Below are positions 6,766-10,008 of a stretch of 10,008 bases of DNA, piece by piece (the first letter of the stretch is position 1; each line of letters begins with the position of its first letter). The DNA comes from Euperipatoides rowelli (lineage: Eukaryota; Onychophora; Udeonychophora; Euonychophora; Peripatopsidae). The stretch lies in NCBI GenBank assembly GCA_003024985.2, contig PXIH01S0148668.1; one strand, given 5' to 3'. Position numbers and translations under genes: made by a program. A model generated the notes under the pieces. It was not told the DNA's origin. It searched no databases and saw nothing but the letters and a program-made list of their open reading frames with translations.

Positions 6766-7132
6766 TTCGTATTTGAAAAACAAAATGACACTAATCCAAC
6801 ATGTTATGATAAAACTATTTTAGAGTGTTCCAACTTTATATTTCCTTTCTTTATTTCAGTTTAAATTTGATTTATTTTAATGGTATAAATTGTTTCAATC
6901 AAATAAGAAGCCATCACTATATTTTGATTGGATGGCTGTATTAGAATTAGAACTAGGTTAAACTTTTGTTAGCTAGCGATACTCTGCTCTATGCATCTAG
7001 GTTTCAAGCTAATGAATTAAATAGTTAGGCCTAAAGATTGCCATTCCAGGGGATGGATTAAAATTCAATTGCTTCAACAATGCCAAAACTCAAAGCTATT
7101 TCAATACAGATTTTGTTTATGCTTACACTTAC
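6766..7132. other. Gene-free A/T-rich stretch
   Basis: No coding or repeat structure could be supported. CAATCAAA and AGCCATC near 6896-6915 each have a reverse complement near 6923-6940, but the pairs cross and do not form a simple hairpin. TTAGGCCTAA occurs at 7025-7034. Confidence 0.4.
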
Positions 7133-7196
7133 AGGTTCAGTAATTTCCTGCAATGCATACATAAAATCGTTTGTGATACAATATTTGGTTGGTAAG
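7133..7196 (-). CDS. Candidate 64-bp exon, strand ambiguous
   Basis: On the minus strand the segment is bounded by an acceptor (TTTTGTTCTGTGACAG) and a donor (GTAAGTG). One phase reads LPTKYCITNDFMYALQEITE; another ends LCMHCRKLLNL, which shares CM and LLNL with a WAPL segment N-terminal to the exon at 1370-1504. On the plus strand the overlapping 7135-7191 also has a strong acceptor (ATGCTTACACTTACAG) and a donor (GTAAGC), with an open 19-codon phase. Either strand could be real, or the signals may be chance. The WAPL link is too short to rely on. Confidence 0.25.
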
Positions 7197-7584
7197 CTGT
7201 CACAGAACAAAATGTGATTGGAAGTTTATGCAGATCAATATCACTACATCTTTTACAATGGTTTAGCTATGCGAATCAGAAAAGTGGTTAGTGTAAATAT
7301 AACTTTGTAGATAGTGTGTGATAACTAAAGTTATTTTCAAATACAAAAATATATTAATCTCAAAATTGTTTATTTAAAGAAGTTTCTAATTTATGAGACA
7401 AGTCACAATCCATAGTTCATTACAAAAAATTCAATACAAGCAACAACGTTGATAACTATAAAAATTTACTGCCCAGTATAAATAATTAAATGTTATAACC
7501 TACAAAAGTCATTTAAATCAAATTAAAATTAAGTTAATTACCGTAATACAATATGAATGCTTTTGATATATAAAATATTTACAG

Positions 7585-7629
7585 AAGAATGCCAAAGGTC
7601 CCAAGCCATCGCTATGTCTGAATGACTGA
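7585..7629 (+). CDS. Candidate short terminal exon
   Basis: After the acceptor TATTTACAG the phase KNAKGPKPSLCLND runs to TGA at 7627-7629. An AATAAA lies at 7671-7676, where a polyadenylation signal would be expected. The composition is less A/T-rich than its flanks. Fourteen codons are too few to identify a family, and no matching upstream exon was found. Confidence 0.18.
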   Translation, partial: KNAKGPKPSLCLND

Positions 7630-9107
7630 GAACGGAGTAGGCAATGTTTATTAAAAAAAATTTTTTTCTAAATAAATAATTATAATAAAAAGTTGTTTTT
7701 TTTTAGAAATAATAACAACACATTTACTTTGGCTTTATTTCCTAGTTTATTTGAAATGACAATAACGTTTGAATGTATTCCGATAACAAGTTATTAGCCT
7801 ATGTTTCTGGAAATTCCATTAAAACTTTCATACACCCTTATTATATAAAAAAATCGACAAATACAAATAAATCAATAAATTATCTATTTTCGAAAACTAA
7901 ATTTGTCTTATTTTTCTTAAGCAAATGACAGGGAGAAAGGGAAATCTCAGACACATAACACCAACAAGTATTTTGATAAATTTTATTTTAAAAGTCTTTT
8001 GACTATCTCTCTAATGAAACTTGGGTATGTTCACTCTTTTATATCAAAACACAAGTTTAATAAGCTGAGAACTTATCTATTTTCACTATCAACAAGTTCA
8101 CTATACTGAAGAGGATTTGATAAAGATAAAAAAAAAAGAGAGAGAGAGAGAAATTGCCTAGGGTTTTAGAAGAATTTTCTGATACCACAAGACAATAGCT
8201 ATTTAATGATAACAAAGAAGAGAAACAAAAATAAGCTGACAAACTAAAATCTTTGCAGATGCAATCAACTGTTTGTTTAAATATGGCTGGCAGAAAATTA
8301 ATTTGCAACATCAGGGAATGTATTTATAAAAAGGAAAAGGCTTCAATAAAATGAAGATTTATATTAATTGTATGATTATATGCTTCATTAAGTCACAATT
8401 TCTATAAAGAAAAGGGGACAAAAGCATGGACCTGATTTGTTTCTTTGAAACTGTAGCATTAATTGGACTCTTTTCCTCAAAAAAAAAAACAGAATGTTTG
8501 ATAGTATTAAATAAGGCCGCGTCTTCTCTTACTGCAGTGAATCTAGAATTAGGTACCGGTACATTTTTTTTCTCCTGCCACTGTACTACAGTACTGGTAT
8601 ATCATGAAAATTTGTTATTAATGTCCAAATAGTAATGCCGTAAATTGCTGAGCAAGGGGGCCTGCGCTCTTATCATTTGTTTGGGGNGAAGAACTTCAAG
8701 CCATACCCATGCAATGCAATAACAATGAATCACCCAGGTTTGTACAAACTGTAGGCTACAGTTTTATTTAAAAAAAAAAAAAGTGAATTAAAAACAATAT
8801 TGTTATCAAATGCAAATGTAACATTTATATCTCAATGTTAGTTACCGTATTTGAAAAACTGTTACATTTTTAAAAAAAAAAAAAAACCCGCTCGTAATTA
8901 AAACAAAATGGCAGCACCCACTGGTTCACATCCTCATGCAGTTATACTTTTTAAAATTTTGTATTTGATGTTAATGATCTCTTGAATTTGGTTTTGGGTA
9001 TATGGAATACATTAAGTAAGAAAAACCATCCTGTTTATCTTACTTTTACTTCCATCCATTTAAGACAACAATTTAATCTTCAAGATTCATTTTTACCTCA
9101 ACTGAAC
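7630..9107. other. Long stretch without a supported gene
   Basis: The stretch contains A/T homopolymers and a GA microsatellite at 8138-8151. A GTACCGGTAC palindrome lies at 8553-8562 near CTGTACTACAGTAC. A run of 15 A begins at 8872, and there is an N at 8687. Frames of 84 codons (minus, 8057-8311) and 68 codons (plus, 8426-8632) are hydrophobic or low in complexity and match nothing I know. The last 200 bases may hold further decayed sequence of the transposon gene that becomes recognisable from about 9108. Confidence 0.5.
8138..8151. repeat. GA microsatellite after poly-A
   Basis: A run of about ten A is followed by (GA)7, then AAATTGCC. Confidence 0.85.
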
Positions 9108-9807
9108 ATTAATAACAGATATCAGCATACCTCAAATGAAATAATCCTTGTTAGCTATTCCAGAAATATCTTTCATCTCTATGTCAAAATTACTATTTAC
9201 ATATAGTAAAAGCAACAAGTTTAAATGTCATTGAACAACAGTTTTTGGAAAGTGATCACTCGTAGACTCCATGCACATCACCATTGAACACAAGAAAAAA
9301 AATATGTAGATATTTACAATGACCATGAATGAATGAACATTAGAAAACAAGCCTGTACATTGAAGAAACAAAAGTAAACAGCCATACAATGTGAAGGAAA
9401 TGAATTTTGATGATTTCATAGATTTAAAGTTCCTCTCTTCAAAACTGATTAAAACAAGTCAACTGATGTTGATGGAAAAAAAAAAATTGGTTGAAAGTAA
9501 AGTGTTTTCGGTATGAAAAGAACACCCCTCACTAGAAAAAAATAGAAGTTTCATGTATAACAAAGACCAGAAGACAGATTCCAGATAAAATTGAAAACAT
9601 TCCACAATTGTATGAACATCAACTGCTAATATCAGTTGAAAAGAAAAAAGATTTGATCAACATGTGTAAAAAGAATAGGCTATTTTACCACCAGAACTGC
9701 ATCCAGGGTATGATTTAAGTCTTCCATCAGCTGCCAATGTTACTATGACTACTGCTGATCAAGCAATCTATGATTTTGAGGAAGAAATTTTTGAAAATAT
9801 CATCTAA
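9108..9807 (+). pseudogene. Broken transposon-family protein, C-terminal part
   Basis: Read across frames, the plus strand gives NEIILVSYSRNIFHLYV (about 9136), YLHIVKATSLNVIEQQFLES (about 9193), SMHITIEHKKKNM (about 9268), NKSKQPYNVKEMNFDDFIDL (about 9369) and LKFLSSKLIK. It then gives PDKIENIPQLYEHQLLISVE (about 9582), KKKDLINMCKK, LPPELHPGYDLSLPSA, and an acidic tail ending in TAA at 9805-9807. This follows the C-terminal half of the family seen at 4205-4680: EIILYSDSC.GQNRN, VIE.KFL.SGHS, DSMH..IE, Y.V.EM...DF.D.K.L, a proline-rich IP.LY segment and KKDL..MC....IP. Lesions include frameshifts near 9190, 9262 and 9690, TAG at 9263 and 9307, and TGA near 9512. The usual CGGQNRN core is largely lost. 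It is non-functional. Confidence 0.72.
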
Positions 9808-10008
9808 ATTTAAAACAAAGTGTAAAGTTTATAAGAAATTAGTCAAGATTTCTCAGATGATCAATAATTGTATTGTCGTAATGTTTTAACTATTAAACTT
9901 TTTACTTAACCTTGTCTATAATTGTTCATTGTTCTCAAAATTGTCTGGTCATAATGCAAATTTATGGCATGTAAAACACACTAAGTCATGACATCCTATT
10001 GAAAAAAA
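9808..10008. other. 3' flank of the broken transposon gene
   Basis: A/T-rich sequence after the transposon stop codon. No inverted repeat or target duplication marking the element's end was recognised before the window closes. Confidence 0.4.

Noticed and set aside
8057-8632. Frames at 8057-8311 (minus) and 8426-8632 (plus)
   Set aside because: Low-complexity, hydrophobic peptides crossing homopolymers; no family resemblance seen.
8982-9419. ATG frame at 8982-9206 (plus) and frame at 9228-9419 (minus)
   Set aside because: The last part of the plus frame is one segment of the broken transposon gene and is reported there, while its beginning is not recognisable. The minus frame is antisense to the same pseudogene.
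1-10008. tRNA, rRNA or snoRNA genes
   Set aside because: No tRNA B-box-like GGTTC.A.TCC with matching arms, no rRNA-like blocks, and no paired C and D boxes with terminal stems were found by eye.

Overview
The window reads as a non-coding-rich stretch of an animal nuclear genome, most likely a marine or aquatic invertebrate. It is roughly two-thirds A+T by eye, full of A/T homopolymers, with no operon-like packing, no long ORF, an intron-flanked conserved exon and many decayed transposon pieces. Short palindromic words such as TAGGCCTA, TACCGTA and GTACCGGTAC recur. The phylum cannot be fixed from the sequence. Three single N bases (4599, 6421, 8687) suggest a draft or consensus assembly.

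The one feature that looks like a host gene is a 135-bp exon on the minus strand (1370-1504) with clean splice sites. It encodes a stretch of the conserved C-terminal domain of the cohesin-release factor WAPL. If that gene is intact, much of the window is an intron or the gene's flank. A possible further minus-strand exon lies at 7133-7196 but is weak.

Around it is a repeat landscape. The left end (160-836) holds an imperfect duplication, a hAT-type terminal sequence and a tandem array of about 117-133 bp units. At 1601-2066 there is a TA-flanked, pogo/Tc1-mariner-like MITE. From 2483 to 5194 a pair of inverted arms, both abutting TTAA, delimits a possible 2.7-kb DNA transposon or two opposed repeat copies. 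Inside it are a 123-codon open frame with a hAT-transposase-like C-terminus, a poly-C(18) tract and a broken transposon-family gene (4205-4680). At 5598-5701 lies a perfect 21-bp-stem hairpin with two more palindromes beside it.

The right half (5700-9100) is mostly featureless A/T-rich sequence with a few weak exon-like islands. The last kilobase (about 9110-9807) is a second decayed piece of the transposon family seen at 4205-4680. The two pieces appear to be consecutive parts of the protein, which raises the possibility of one gene split by about 4.4 kb.

No CRISPR array, tRNA, rRNA or bacterial gene organisation was seen. No clearly new functional system emerges. The items most worth following are the WAPL exon, the split transposon gene, the TTAA-flanked element and the perfect hairpin.
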